Shown in pieces: positions 8,575 through 17,562 of a DNA stretch of 64,000 nt. A program made the position numbers and the translations under genes. The DNA comes from Thermodesulfovibrionales bacterium (GTDB lineage Bacteria > Nitrospirota > Thermodesulfovibrionia > Thermodesulfovibrionales > Dissulfurispiraceae): assembly GCA_026415695.1 (NCBI GenBank), contig JAOAGP010000088.1, forward strand, positions 1 through 64,000, read 5' to 3'. Under the pieces are notes generated by a model that made no database searches, was not told where the DNA came from, and saw nothing but the letters and a program-made list of their open reading frames with translations. Position 1 is the first letter of the stretch. Each line of letters begins with the position of its first letter.

Positions 8575-9876
8575 ATGTCTAAAAGAAAGATTGTTGCCTT
8601 AAGCGTTTCAACTTTGTTTGCCATCGGTATTATTATCTATGCCGTGTGGGCTGCCACTGGTGTTAGTGCCCAGTCTCAAAGTGCTTATGAGGATCTAAAG
8701 ATATTTACCGAGGTGTTGTCATTAATCAAGAAAAACTATGTTGAGGATGTAAAGACCAAAGACATAATTCAAGGTGCTATAAAGGGCATGGTTTCATCCC
8801 TTGATCCCCATTCCTCATATTTGACACCTGAAGCATACAAAGAATTACAGGTTGAGACAAAGGGTGAATTTGGTGGTATTGGAATTCAGATTGGTATCAA
8901 AGACAATGTCTTGACCGTGATTGCACCAATTGAAGATACCCCTGCCTATAGGGTGGGTATCAAGGCAGGAGACAAGATACTTAAGATAAACAACGAATCT
9001 ACTAAAAACATGTCAATCCATGATGCAGTATCAAAGATGAGAGGGAAAAAGGGGACATCCCTCACCCTAACGATATACAGAGAAGGAATGAAAGAGCCAA
9101 AGGATTATACGATAATCAGAGACATCATCAAGATTAAAAGTGTGAAGTCAAAGATGCTACAAGACAACATCGGATATCTCAAACTGACACAATTTCAGGA
9201 AGCCTCTGCACAAGATATGGTAAAGGCATTGGACAAACTCAAAAAAGATGGTATGGTTGCCTTGATACTTGATTTAAGAAATGACCCCGGTGGTCTATTA
9301 AACAGTGCTGTTGAGGTTGTGGAGCATTTCCTGCCGCCAAACAAACTGGTGGTATCTATAAAAGGTAAGAAGGGTGAAAAGACCGAATATTTTACAGAGA
9401 AGGAAAGACCCGGTTTTACTGATATCCCAATGGTTGTTTTGGTAAATCAGGGAAGTGCAAGCGCATCAGAGATAGTAGCTGGTGCCCTTAAGGATTGGAA
9501 TAGGGCTGTGATAGTGGGTGTTCAAACCTTTGGAAAGGGTTCTGTTCAAAGCCTAATACCACTTTCTGATGGTTCAGGCTTAAGGCTAACAACTGCTAAA
9601 TACTACACCCCTAAAGGCACAAGTATTCAGGGTGTAGGTATTACTCCAGACATAGTTGTAAAGTTAGAATCAAAAGATACAAAGGAAATCCCAGTTATAA
9701 GAGAAAAAGACCTTGATAGACATCTAAAAGGGGACCAAAAAATAGATGAAAAGATTGAACGGGAAACAGCACCATATGAGGTAGATGAAAAGGATGATGT
9801 CCAACTTCAAAGGGCTATTGATGTGATTAAGACATGGAATGTCTTTACTAAAATGATAAGTGATACAAAGAAATGA
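8575..9876 (+). CDS. ctpA: C-terminal processing protease CtpA/Prc family (S41)
   Basis: Periplasmic serine protease that trims or degrades envelope proteins. The 433 aa comprise an N-terminal membrane anchor/signal (about 6-28), a PDZ domain (GGIGIQIG... to about 175) and the S41 catalytic domain. The Ser-Lys dyad is visible: Ser296 in GSASASE and Lys321 in TFGKGSVQ, 25 residues apart as in E. coli Prc. GGAGGAG sits just before the ATG. It follows the ftsEX-envC genes by 39 bp, so the whole set looks like one cell-wall remodelling operon. Confidence 0.94.
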   Translation: MSKRKIVALSVSTLFAIGIIIYAVWAATGVSAQSQSAYEDLKIFTEVLSLIKKNYVEDVKTKDIIQGAIKGMVSSLDPHSSYLTPEAYKELQVETKGEFGGIGIQIGIKDNVLTVIAPIEDTPAYRVGIKAGDKILKINNESTKNMSIHDAVSKMRGKKGTSLTLTIYREGMKEPKDYTIIRDIIKIKSVKSKMLQDNIGYLKLTQFQEASAQDMVKALDKLKKDGMVALILDLRNDPGGLLNSAVEVVEHFLPPNKLVVSIKGKKGEKTEYFTEKERPGFTDIPMVVLVNQGSASASEIVAGALKDWNRAVIVGVQTFGKGSVQSLIPLSDGSGLRLTTAKYYTPKGTSIQGVGITPDIVVKLESKDTKEIPVIREKDLDRHLKGDQKIDEKIERETAPYEVDEKDDVQLQRAIDVIKTWNVFTKMISDTKK

Positions 9877-9877
9877 T

Positions 9878-10540
9878 ATGGGCAGGATAATATTAGATAT
9901 TGAAACATCAGGATTTGACTTTGAGCATTTTGATAAAACAACCCAAGAATACCTGATGAAGTATGCAAACTCCGAAGAGGAAGAAACCAAGGTCATAGAG
10001 AGTTTAGCATTTTATCCCCTAACTGGTGAGGTGGTAACAATCGGTATGTTAAACCCTGATACAGACAAGGGGGTGGTCTACTTTCAGTCTAATACTGAGC
10101 GCATGGTCTTTGAGGAAGATGGTATTGTATTTGAGAGTGGATCAGAGGCAGAGATACTTCAAAGGTTTTGGGAAGTGGTAAACAAGTATGAAGGGATTAT
10201 AACCTTCAATGGAAGGACATTTGATGCCCCTTTTCTCATCATTCGCTCGGCTGTTCATAAGATTAAACCAACAAGAAATCTGCTGCCAAATCGGTATAGT
10301 GATGAACATATTGACCTGTTAGATAGATTGACTTTCTATGGTGCAATGAAAAGAAGGTTTAATCTTGACACTTGGTGTAAGACATTTGGGATACCAACCC
10401 CCAAAGATGATATTAATGGATACATGGTATCAGATATGTTCAAAAGTGGTAAGGTTGAAGATATAGCACGATACTGTGTTAAAGACCTAAAGGCAACCAA
10501 AGAACTATTCTTTGTTTGGCAGGAGTATATTAAAATTTAA
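9878..10540 (+). CDS. DEDDy-type 3'-5' exonuclease (RNase H-like fold)
   Basis: Predicted 3'-5' nuclease of 220 aa. The three exonuclease motifs are visible: DIETSG near residue 5 (ExoI, Asp/Glu), [10 protein letters not shown] near 116 (ExoII, Asp) and [10 protein letters not shown] near 204 (ExoIII with the Tyr-x3-Asp spacing of the DEDDy class). It resembles the family called predicted DNA polymerase B-like exonuclease or YprB-type RNase H-like. ATG 9878 starts one base after the ctpA stop; an upstream GTG (9860) in frame is less likely. Natural substrate is unknown. Confidence 0.8.
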   Translation: MGRIILDIETSGFDFEHFDKTTQEYLMKYANSEEEETKVIESLAFYPLTGEVVTIGMLNPDTDKGVVYFQSNTERMVFEEDGIVFESGSEAEILQRFWEVVNKYEGIITFNGRTFDAPFLIIRSAVHKIKPTRNLLPNRYSDEHIDLLDRLTFYGAMKRRFNLDTWCKTFGIPTPKDDINGYMVSDMFKSGKVEDIARYCVKDLKATKELFFVWQEYIKI

Positions 10541-10568
10541 CAACATCTTAAAAAGACAGGAGATAGCA

Positions 10569-12023
10569 TTGGATATAGCAAGGTTAAACATAAATGAATT
10601 GAGACTACTATTAGACAAAAAAGAGGTGAGTGTTAAAGAGGTATCTGAATATTATCTTGACAGGATTGACAAACTTAACCCAAGGCTCTGCGCCTATCTT
10701 ATTACCACAAATAGTAATGCAGAAAAGATGATTGATAAAGCACAAAAAAGGATTGACAATAAACAATCTCTAAATCTAACAGGCATCCCCCTTGCAATTA
10801 AAGACAATATCTGCACAGAGGGGATATTGACAACCTGTGCGTCAAGGATATTGTATAACTTCATCCCCCCTTATGAAAGCACTGCTACGAAAAGGTTATT
10901 AGAACAGGACTACATATTATTAGGGAAGACAAATCTTGATGAATTTGCGATGGGTTCTTCAACAGAAAACTCCGCCTTTTGTGTGACAAAAAATCCTTGG
11001 GATTTAGAGACAGTGCCCGGCGGCAGTAGTGGTGGTTCTGCGGCGGCTGTGGCTGCAGATATGTGCGTTGCAGCATTAGGGTCAGACACAGGAGGCTCAA
11101 TACGACAACCTGCATCATTTTGTGGTGTAGTGGGGCTAAAGCCTACTTATGGAAGGGTTTCTCGTTACGGTTTAGTTGCCTTTGCATCATCACTTGACCA
11201 AATAGGTCCAATAACCAAATGCGTAAAGGACTCAGCAATCATCCTTAAGACCATAAGCGGCAATGATGCAAGTGATTCTACTTCTGCACCTGTTTCTGTG
11301 CCTGACTACGAGGACTCGTTAGGTAGGGACATCAAGGGTATAAGAGTAGGCATTCCAAAAGAGTATTTTATTGATGGAATGGATAAAGAGGTTGAAAAGG
11401 TCATAAAGGATGCAATTAATCACCTTATCTCATTAGGTGCAGAACCCATTGAGATATCTCTACCTCATACAGAGTATGCAGTGGCAACCTATTACATAAT
11501 TGCAACATCGGAGGCATCATCAAACCTTGCGAGATTTGATGGGGTGAAATATGGTTTTAGAAGACACGGTAAAGACCTAATGGATATGTATTTAAAGACG
11601 AGATCAGAAGGCTTTGGTGCAGAGGTAAAAAGGAGGATAATGCTTGGAACCTATGCACTTTCATCAGGTTATTATGATGCATACTACAAAAAGGCTCAAG
11701 AGGTTAGGACACTATTAAAGACAGACTTTGAAAAGGCGTTTAAGAATGTTGATCTTATCCTTACACCTACATCCCCCACCGTTGCATTTAAGATTGGGGA
11801 AAAGTCAAACAACCCCCTGCAGATGTATCTTTCAGATATCTTTACCATTTCAATAAACCTTGCTGGTTTACCTGCTATTTCAATACCATGCGGGTTTGCA
11901 CACGACATGCCAGTAGGACTTCAGATTATCGGCAGATATTTTGAAGAACCCTTAATACTACAAGTTGCATATGCATACGAACAATCAACAAATTGGCATC
12001 AAAAAAGACCAATCCTTGATTAA
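10569..12023 (+). CDS. gatA: Asp-tRNA(Asn)/Glu-tRNA(Gln) amidotransferase subunit A
   Basis: Amidase subunit that releases ammonia from glutamine for transamidation of mischarged Asp-tRNA(Asn) and/or Glu-tRNA(Gln). I place the start at TTG 10569 (484 aa): ACAGGAG at 10556-10562 lies 6 nt upstream, and the longer TTG start at 10512 would overlap the exonuclease gene without a binding site. The Ser-cisSer-Lys triad is present as Lys78 (AIKDN), Ser153 (GGSSGGS) and Ser177 (DTGGSIRQP). Partners gatB and gatC are not in the window, so the complex genes are dispersed in this genome. Confidence 0.94.
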   Translation: MDIARLNINELRLLLDKKEVSVKEVSEYYLDRIDKLNPRLCAYLITTNSNAEKMIDKAQKRIDNKQSLNLTGIPLAIKDNICTEGILTTCASRILYNFIPPYESTATKRLLEQDYILLGKTNLDEFAMGSSTENSAFCVTKNPWDLETVPGGSSGGSAAAVAADMCVAALGSDTGGSIRQPASFCGVVGLKPTYGRVSRYGLVAFASSLDQIGPITKCVKDSAIILKTISGNDASDSTSAPVSVPDYEDSLGRDIKGIRVGIPKEYFIDGMDKEVEKVIKDAINHLISLGAEPIEISLPHTEYAVATYYIIATSEASSNLARFDGVKYGFRRHGKDLMDMYLKTRSEGFGAEVKRRIMLGTYALSSGYYDAYYKKAQEVRTLLKTDFEKAFKNVDLILTPTSPTVAFKIGEKSNNPLQMYLSDIFTISINLAGLPAISIPCGFAHDMPVGLQIIGRYFEEPLILQVAYAYEQSTNWHQKRPILD

Positions 12024-12120
12024 CTAAAGACCTCCCAGCAATCAAAAATCTAATATTACGGCTTAAAAACTTCTTGATATATTAGGACATTAATTGTAAC
12101 AGTTGCAACTCATTTACCGC

Positions 12121-12160
12121 TTGACATATTATTTAATATATGTAACAATAGTTACATATA
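12121..12160 (+). promoter_or_regulatory. Promoter with palindromic operator upstream of PiT-type transporter
   Basis: Consensus TTGACA at 12121-12126 is followed after 17 bp by AACAAT (12144-12149). Superimposed on this -10 box is a perfect 10-bp inverted repeat: TATATGTAAC (12137-12146), spacer AATA, GTTACATATA (12151-12160). A related imperfect palindrome, TTGTAAC-A-GTTGCAA, lies at 12094-12108. A repressor bound to the main palindrome would block the promoter. The regulator is not identifiable from the window. Confidence 0.72.
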
Positions 12161-12179
12161 AAAACGGAGGTGAAATGAA

Positions 12180-13142
12180 ATGGAAACCTTTTATGTTGTT
12201 GGGATGATTATTGCGGGATTGTTTTTTGGATGGACTATCGGTTCGCATTATACCGGTGCGGTAATGGGGACAGCCTATGGTGCAAAGATATTTGACATTA
12301 AAAAGGCAACAATACTAATGGCAGTATTTGCCCTATTAGGTGCAACCTTTCAAAGTCATGAGGTAATTAAAACGGTTGGTGTGGGGATTCTGCCCATTGA
12401 GTATCTTACTCCTTTTAGGGCAATGATAATGATGCTTAATGCAGCATTGGTCACTGCTGTAAACACATGGCTAAAGCTTCCTATATCTACGGCTCAATTA
12501 GCCTGTTTCTCCATTGTTGGGGTAGGACTTGCCGTAGATGCCCCGATATCATGGGAAAAGACGATGCTACCGCTTGTAATCACATGGGTCGGCACACCGA
12601 TTGTGGGTTGTATATTTGGCTTTGTATTTACAAAAGGGGTGGGTGCTGTGAAATCAGAAAAGATTGAGAAACTCAAAAAATCCATGCTTATCATTGCGTG
12701 CTGTTATGCATCCTTCACATTAGGTGCTAACAACTCTGGATTAGCCGTCAGCGTTCTTTATGGAAGTGGCACAGTGCAATCTCTATTGCTTGCTGGGTTT
12801 ATTGGTGGAGTAGTTGTGGCAATTGGTGCGCTGACATGGGGCAGACCCCTTCTTGAAAAAGTAGGATTACATATTGTTCAGCTTGAAATCAATAGTGCTA
12901 TAGGCGCACAGTTTGGACAGGCAACTACGGCATACATTGCAGCATTACTTGGCTATCCTACATCTATGAATCAGGCAATCGTAGGTGCAATTGGTGGTGC
13001 AGGACTCGCAAGAGGCGTGCAATACATTCAGATTAAGGTAGTAAAGGAGATCGTTATAAACTGGGCTGTATCACTCATAGTTTCAGGATTTACGGCGTAT
13101 ATCTTATACAAGGTGTTTTCAATGCTATTAGGTGTCAAATAA
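12180..13142 (+). CDS. PiT-family anion permease (phosphate or sulfate)
   Basis: Integral-membrane transporter of 320 aa, close to the CysP sulfate-permease size and shorter than PitA of E. coli. The inverted-repeat PiT architecture is visible: the first family motif is degenerate (GSHYTGAVMGTAYG, near 20-33) and the second reads LGANNSGLAVSVLYGSG (near 181-197), with Asn in place of the usual Asp of GAND. About nine to ten hydrophobic helices can be drawn. GGAGG is near 12166-12170. It is directly followed by a universal stress protein gene and preceded by a strong operator, so it is regulated separately. In a sulfate reducer, sulfate uptake is an attractive role, but phosphate cannot be excluded. 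Confidence 0.75.
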   Translation: METFYVVGMIIAGLFFGWTIGSHYTGAVMGTAYGAKIFDIKKATILMAVFALLGATFQSHEVIKTVGVGILPIEYLTPFRAMIMMLNAALVTAVNTWLKLPISTAQLACFSIVGVGLAVDAPISWEKTMLPLVITWVGTPIVGCIFGFVFTKGVGAVKSEKIEKLKKSMLIIACCYASFTLGANNSGLAVSVLYGSGTVQSLLLAGFIGGVVVAIGALTWGRPLLEKVGLHIVQLEINSAIGAQFGQATTAYIAALLGYPTSMNQAIVGAIGGAGLARGVQYIQIKVVKEIVINWAVSLIVSGFTAYILYKVFSMLLGVK

Positions 13143-13158
13143 GAAAGGAGGCAAAAAA

Positions 13159-14007
13159 ATGATTACAAAGATCCTTTATCCAACCAAATTTGATGAGTTT
13201 TCGCTACCTATTCTAAAAAGCCTCGTGTGTCTAAAAGCAACAGGCTTAAAAGAGGTAGTATTACTTCATGTTATAGACGAAGATGCTATTTATTTAGCAA
13301 AGGAATCTGGATTACCTGTTGATCTTAAAAAGGTTAAAAAGAGTGCTGAATTAAGACTTCAAGAATACACAGAATACCTCAAATCAGAAGGATTACAATC
13401 AAAAACAAAAATATCATCTGGTAATGTTGTAAATGAGATTATCAAGGAGTCAAACAACGATAATATCTCTTTGATTGTTACCGGAAGGCATAAAAGACAT
13501 CTCATTGATGAGTTATTTATTGGTTCTACTACAGATGGAATTGTTAAAAAATCTTCCCTGCCTGTGCTGATTATAAAATACCATTCAATTCGTATGATTG
13601 AGGGCAAATCATCAGAACATTTCTGCCAAAATATCTTTAGAAAAGTCCTATATGCTACAGACTGGTCAGGGCATTCCGAGAAGGCAAAACCCTACCTCAC
13701 ATTTTTATATAGTGCAGGGGCAAGGGAGATAGTAGTTGTTAATGTTTTGGAGAACGGAAGCGAAGAAGACGACTCACATAAAATGAACTCATTGAAAGAC
13801 TACTGTGAGGCGATAGGTTTTAAGGTTACATACCATATAACCCATGGTAAACCATACAATGAGATTATAAGAGTGGCTGGTGAGGAAGATACATCACTTA
13901 TTTTAATGGGTTCTCATGGTAAAGGATTCATAAAAGGCATACTCATCGGCAGTGTCTCCCAGAGGGTCATAGAATACAGCGACCGCTCTGTGTTTATCAT
14001 CAAATAA
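13159..14007 (+). CDS. Tandem universal stress protein (two UspA domains)
   Basis: Cytoplasmic 282-aa protein made of two UspA-like Rossmann domains (about 1-143 and 155-282). The C-terminal half carries an ATP-binding signature of the form G-x2-G-x9-G-S (GSHGKGFIKGILIGS), while the N-terminal half has a partly changed version (GRHKRHLIDELFIGS). ATG 13159 is chosen because AAAGGAGG lies just upstream; the longer GTG start would overlap the transporter gene. It is co-transcribed with the transporter, a pairing seen for transporters whose activity is adjusted by Usp proteins. Function beyond nucleotide binding is unknown. Confidence 0.88.
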   Translation: MITKILYPTKFDEFSLPILKSLVCLKATGLKEVVLLHVIDEDAIYLAKESGLPVDLKKVKKSAELRLQEYTEYLKSEGLQSKTKISSGNVVNEIIKESNNDNISLIVTGRHKRHLIDELFIGSTTDGIVKKSSLPVLIIKYHSIRMIEGKSSEHFCQNIFRKVLYATDWSGHSEKAKPYLTFLYSAGAREIVVVNVLENGSEEDDSHKMNSLKDYCEAIGFKVTYHITHGKPYNEIIRVAGEEDTSLILMGSHGKGFIKGILIGSVSQRVIEYSDRSVFIIK

Positions 14008-14069
14008 AGATGAGTCTTGCAACCTTTTTCCGTCTTGCTTATATTTGTTGATAGTTTTTTAAGATACCC

Positions 14070-14099
14070 TTGCTTATGAGGGCAAAAAAAGTTTACACT
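14070..14099 (+). promoter_or_regulatory. Promoter of ChrB-N gene (leaderless type)
   Basis: TTGCTT (14070-14075), 18-bp spacer and TACACT (14094-14099). The predicted start near 14106 is two bases before the ATG at 14108. Confidence 0.5.
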
Positions 14100-14107
14100 A
14101 TGATGAA

Positions 14108-14641
14108 ATGAAATGGCTTTTTATATCATATACCGTTCCTTCTCATCCCTCAAAGGCAAGGGTATATGTTTGGCGAGAGTTAAAAAAGATTGGTGCGATA
14201 AATTACCAAACCATTTGGGTCTTACCCTATTCAAAGGATTCATTAGAAAAGGCTCATGCCCTTGAAAAGATTATAGAAAAATATGGCGGTCAGGCACTCT
14301 TGGTTGAAGGCAAGGTATTAAACAACGATGATGAAGGCAAGATCATCAATGCCTTTATTGACGCAAGGAATAAGGAGTATCTTGAATTGATTGATAAATG
14401 CGAGGATTTTTTCAAAGAGATATCCTTTGAGATAAAGAGAAAAAATTTCATATTTGCAGAGGTCGAAGAAAACGAAGAGGAACTTGACAAACTCAAAACA
14501 TGGCTTAAGAAGATAGAAAAAAGGGATTTTATCAATGCACCTCTTAGAAAAGAGGCTATTGAAAAGATAAAGAAATGCAGTAAACTTTTTGAGGAGTTTT
14601 CAACAACAGTCTATAAAGAAACACAAGGTAAAAAGACCTAA
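14108..14641 (+). CDS. ChrB N-terminal-domain protein (chromate-resistance-related, stand-alone)
   Basis: A 177-aa protein resembling the N-terminal domain of ChrB: it starts with WLFISYTVPSHPSKARVYVWRE, followed by the KKIGAI..TIWVLPYS block and a GGQALLVEG strand, then a charged helical tail (about 90-170) rich in Lys/Glu. ChrB regulates the chromate efflux gene chrA, but neither chrA nor the ChrB C-terminal domain is present here, so the name describes the fold and not a proven role. No Shine-Dalgarno; a promoter ends just upstream. It converges with tlyA after 17 bp. Confidence 0.72.
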   Translation: MKWLFISYTVPSHPSKARVYVWRELKKIGAINYQTIWVLPYSKDSLEKAHALEKIIEKYGGQALLVEGKVLNNDDEGKIINAFIDARNKEYLELIDKCEDFFKEISFEIKRKNFIFAEVEENEEELDKLKTWLKKIEKRDFINAPLRKEAIEKIKKCSKLFEEFSTTVYKETQGKKT

Positions 14642-14658
14642 TCAAGATCTTTGTATTA

Positions 14659-15387
14659 TCAAACCTTCTTTGCGTAGATAAAGTATTCCACATTGCCATC
14701 ATGTCCCTTTATAGGTGATGTCATTGTATCAATAACATTTAAACCAAATCCCTCAAAGACTTCACACATATCATGAAGGGCATTGACCCTTTTAAACTCA
14801 TCTCTAACAATACCGCCTTTGCCCACATCCTGTCTTCCAACCTCAAATTGAGGTTTAAACAGAGCAATAACCTCACCACCCGTAACAAGTAAAGGTATGA
14901 TAGCAGGTATGATCTTTTTAAGTGATATGAATGAGACATCAATTACACATATTTCCACAGGTTCAGGGATGTTTTCTTGAGATATGTATCGTGCATTTAG
15001 CCTTTCTAATACAACCACCCTGCTATCCTGTCTAATCTTCCATGCAAGTTGACCATATCCAACATCTACTGCATATACCTTTTTTACACCATTTTGCAAT
15101 AGGCAATCAGAAAATCCCCCTGTAGATGCTCCTACATCCATTGCTATCTTATTCTCAACATCTATACCAAATCTATTTATTGCTGCCTCGAGTTTTATAC
15201 CGCCCCTACTGACATATTTAAGATCCTCAACCCTACTGATGTTTACATCAATATCCACCATTGTTGAAGGCTTTAAATCAATCAATCCATCAATCTCAAC
15301 CTTGCCTTCTTGTATTAACCTTTGGGCAGTCTCTCTGCTTGATGCAAAACCTCTCTTGACCAAGACCTTATCCAATCTCTGTTTCAT
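14659..15387 (-). CDS. tlyA: TlyA-family rRNA 2'-O-methyltransferase (S4 domain plus FtsJ-like domain)
   Basis: Predicted 16S/23S rRNA cytidine 2'-O-methyltransferase of 242 aa, historically called hemolysin A. The N-terminal S4 RNA-binding domain (RLDKVLVKRGFASSRETAQRL, from residue 3) is followed by an FtsJ-type methyltransferase domain with the SAM-binding motif MDVGASTGGFSDCLLQNG (about 83-100) and VIDVSFISLKKIIP (about 148-161). Lys and Asp residues of the K-D-K-E tetrad are at the expected places. It follows tonB after a 5-bp gap on the same strand. A haemolytic role is not supported by the sequence. Confidence 0.92.
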   Translation of the reverse strand: MKQRLDKVLVKRGFASSRETAQRLIQEGKVEIDGLIDLKPSTMVDIDVNISRVEDLKYVSRGGIKLEAAINRFGIDVENKIAMDVGASTGGFSDCLLQNGVKKVYAVDVGYGQLAWKIRQDSRVVVLERLNARYISQENIPEPVEICVIDVSFISLKKIIPAIIPLLVTGGEVIALFKPQFEVGRQDVGKGGIVRDEFKRVNALHDMCEVFEGFGLNVIDTMTSPIKGHDGNVEYFIYAKKV

Positions 15388-15392
15388 AAACT

Positions 15393-16202
15393 CTATCTCA
15401 AATATATGCCATATATGGAATAAACAAAGTGTCCTGTTATCGTAAATGATTCCTTACCAAGTTCATCAGGCAATGGCCAAAATGGGTCTGCGTCTCTTAG
15501 TGCCTTTAGTGCTGCCTCATCAAGAAGCCGATGACCTGATGTCCTTAAAAGTTCCACTTCACCGAGCCTGCCGTTTTTCTTGATTGTAAATTTTATGTAT
15601 AGGTCTCCATAAATACCCCTTTCGGCTGCCTCTTGGGGGTATCTCCATACACCTTCAATCCTGTCCTTTAATCTCCTTAGATAACCATGATATTTAAACT
15701 CTTTGGTGTCAAATGTAATAGAGTCATCCTGTTTTGTTTCAGGCCTATTTGCCTTAGCAATGTCACGGATTATCTTCCTGTCAAAAAGCCTATCACGAGG
15801 GATATCCTCTTTTTTAGGTTGAGACAATGATGGATCGGATGGCAACACAGGGGCAGACCTTTGAGGCAGAGAAGGGGTCTGCATGCTACCATCTGATGTG
15901 TTATCCCTTTTAGCAACATCTGGGTATGTTTTTTTAGTATCCCTTTGTCTTTCGGTTTTTATGTCTGGCTTGGGTTCTTTAGGTATTACTTTTTTAGACT
16001 GCGGTTTGTAAGGTCGTGTATCCCTTTTGGTCTCTGATGCGCTCTCCCTGTCATATCCCTTTAACATATCAGGTCTTACTATATCTGCATAAAAAAAGTC
16101 TTGCTTTTTGGTTTCTTTTTTTATGTCAATCATCTGTATGCTTACCAAAATGATAACAATGTGTAGTATTATTGATAATGTAAATGCCTTTTTCATCCCC
16201 AT
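15393..16202 (-). CDS. tonB: TonB-family energy transducer
   Basis: Inner-membrane-anchored periplasmic protein of 269 aa coupling the proton gradient to outer-membrane transport. It has a short N-terminus, one membrane helix (about 6-24), a long Pro/Lys/Arg/Asp-rich linker (about 40-175) and the C-terminal TonB domain (VWRYPQEAAERGIYGDLYIKFTIKKNG onward). No exbB/exbD lie next to it. The ATG at 16202 is preceded 6 bp upstream by TATAAT on the minus strand, giving an essentially leaderless start; a second in-frame ATG at 16196 is possible. Confidence 0.87.
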   Translation of the reverse strand: MGMKKAFTLSIILHIVIILVSIQMIDIKKETKKQDFFYADIVRPDMLKGYDRESASETKRDTRPYKPQSKKVIPKEPKPDIKTERQRDTKKTYPDVAKRDNTSDGSMQTPSLPQRSAPVLPSDPSLSQPKKEDIPRDRLFDRKIIRDIAKANRPETKQDDSITFDTKEFKYHGYLRRLKDRIEGVWRYPQEAAERGIYGDLYIKFTIKKNGRLGEVELLRTSGHRLLDEAALKALRDADPFWPLPDELGKESFTITGHFVYSIYGIYLR

Positions 16203-16208
16203 ATATCA

Positions 16209-16255
16209 ATTATAAAACTATATGTTTCTTGAAATAAAACAATTCATGCTATAAT
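16209..16255. promoter_or_regulatory. Divergent leaderless promoters for tonB (minus) and nfeD (plus)
   Basis: Minus strand: TATAAT at 16214-16209, six bases before the tonB ATG. Plus strand: extended -10 TGCTATAAT at 16247-16255, eleven bases before the nfeD ATG at 16267, with TTGAAA at 16229-16234. Neither gene has a Shine-Dalgarno. Confidence 0.65.
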
Positions 16256-16266
16256 CAATTTTACAT

Positions 16267-17562
16267 ATGAAAATGCTATACAAATTACACATCCTTATTA
16301 TCTTGATAATCATAAGCATTTCTGTAGTTTCCTCAGCAGATGACAGCAAGGGCAGGATTGTGTATGTTGTAAAAATAAGTGGCACTATCAACCCTTCAGC
16401 ATCAGAATTCGTCACAGCCTCATTGAAAAAGGCAAACGATTTAAAGGCAGAGGTCGTTATCATAGAGTTAGACACACCCGGCGGTCTTGACACCTCAATG
16501 CGTCAGATAGTCAAAGACATAGTCTCAAGCCCAATACCTGTAGTTGTGTATGTATCACCCTCTGGGGCAAGGGCTGCCTCTGCAGGTGCATTCATTACCA
16601 TTGCTGCCCACATTGCAGTAATGGCACCGGGAACTAACATTGGTGCAGCACACCCTGTAGCAGTTGGAGAAAAGATGGACAAGACTGTTGCTGAAAAGGC
16701 AGAAAACGACGCCGCTGCATACATTAGGTCTCTTGCTGAAAGCCACAATAGAAATGCAGACTGGGCAGAAAAGGCAGTAAGACAGAGCGCCTCAATTACA
16801 GAAACAGAGGCTCTGAGATTAAAGGTAATTGACTTGATATCAGAGGATATCAATACACTCCTTAAGGCAATTGACGGTAAAGAGGTAAAGACTGCTGTTG
16901 GACAAAAAAAGATAAACACAGCTGGTGCAACGATTGTAAGAAATGAGATGGGGGTCAGACACAAGATATTAGACTTCATAAGCGATCCTAATGTGGCATA
17001 TATGTTGATGTTGATTGGATTTTATGGGATTTTCTTTGAGTTAACAAATCCGGGGTCAATCTTTCCGGGCGTTATAGGTGCAATCTGCTTAATACTTGCC
17101 TTTTATTCATTTCAGACATTACCAGTAAATTATGCAGGTCTTCTACTGATATTAGTCGGTATTATTCTTTTTTTGTTAGAGATAAAGGTGGTTTCCTACG
17201 GGCTGTTAACAGTGGGAGGTATCGCATCTATAATATTAGGTTCACTAATGCTTTTTGATTCACCTGACCCTTTAATGAGGGTTTCCCTCTCAATAATTAT
17301 ACCCTTTGCCATTGTAAGTGCCTTGTTTTTTATTTTGACCTTTAGACTTGCATATAAGGCATACAAGAGAACCCCTGTAACAGGTATGGAGTCTATGATA
17401 GGTGCTGATGGCATCGCAAAAACGAACATAAATGATAAAGACGGACTTGTTTTAGTGCAGGGAGAGATCTGGAGTGCAAGGTCAGATGAGGCAATACAGG
17501 AAGGTAGTAATGTTACTGTTATTGGGTCAAAGGGGATGGTTTTGAAGGTCAAGAAGGCATGA
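16267..17562 (+). CDS. nfeD: NfeD-family membrane serine protease (ClpP/SppA-like domain plus C-terminal OB fold)
   Basis: Membrane protein of 431 aa with a signal sequence (about 6-23), a ClpP/SppA-like protease domain, four hydrophobic helices (about 235-365) and a C-terminal NfeD soluble OB domain (about 375-431). The likely catalytic Ser is S105 in ARAASAGAF, aligned with the archaeal PH1510 protease, with a Lys candidate at about 144. This is the long NfeD1b form, normally encoded next to a stomatin/slipin gene; no slipin follows here. Instead its stop overlaps the ATG of a CerR-like gene by 4 bp, placing it at the head of a predicted ceramide operon. The upstream promoter is of the near-leaderless type. 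Confidence 0.9.
   Translation: MKMLYKLHILIILIIISISVVSSADDSKGRIVYVVKISGTINPSASEFVTASLKKANDLKAEVVIIELDTPGGLDTSMRQIVKDIVSSPIPVVVYVSPSGARAASAGAFITIAAHIAVMAPGTNIGAAHPVAVGEKMDKTVAEKAENDAAAYIRSLAESHNRNADWAEKAVRQSASITETEALRLKVIDLISEDINTLLKAIDGKEVKTAVGQKKINTAGATIVRNEMGVRHKILDFISDPNVAYMLMLIGFYGIFFELTNPGSIFPGVIGAICLILAFYSFQTLPVNYAGLLLILVGIILFLLEIKVVSYGLLTVGGIASIILGSLMLFDSPDPLMRVSLSIIIPFAIVSALFFILTFRLAYKAYKRTPVTGMESMIGADGIAKTNINDKDGLVLVQGEIWSARSDEAIQEGSNVTVIGSKGMVLKVKKA

Noticed and set aside
10512-10568. Upstream TTG as start of gatA
   Set aside because: It overlaps the exonuclease gene and lacks a Shine-Dalgarno; TTG 10569 has AGGAG at ideal spacing.
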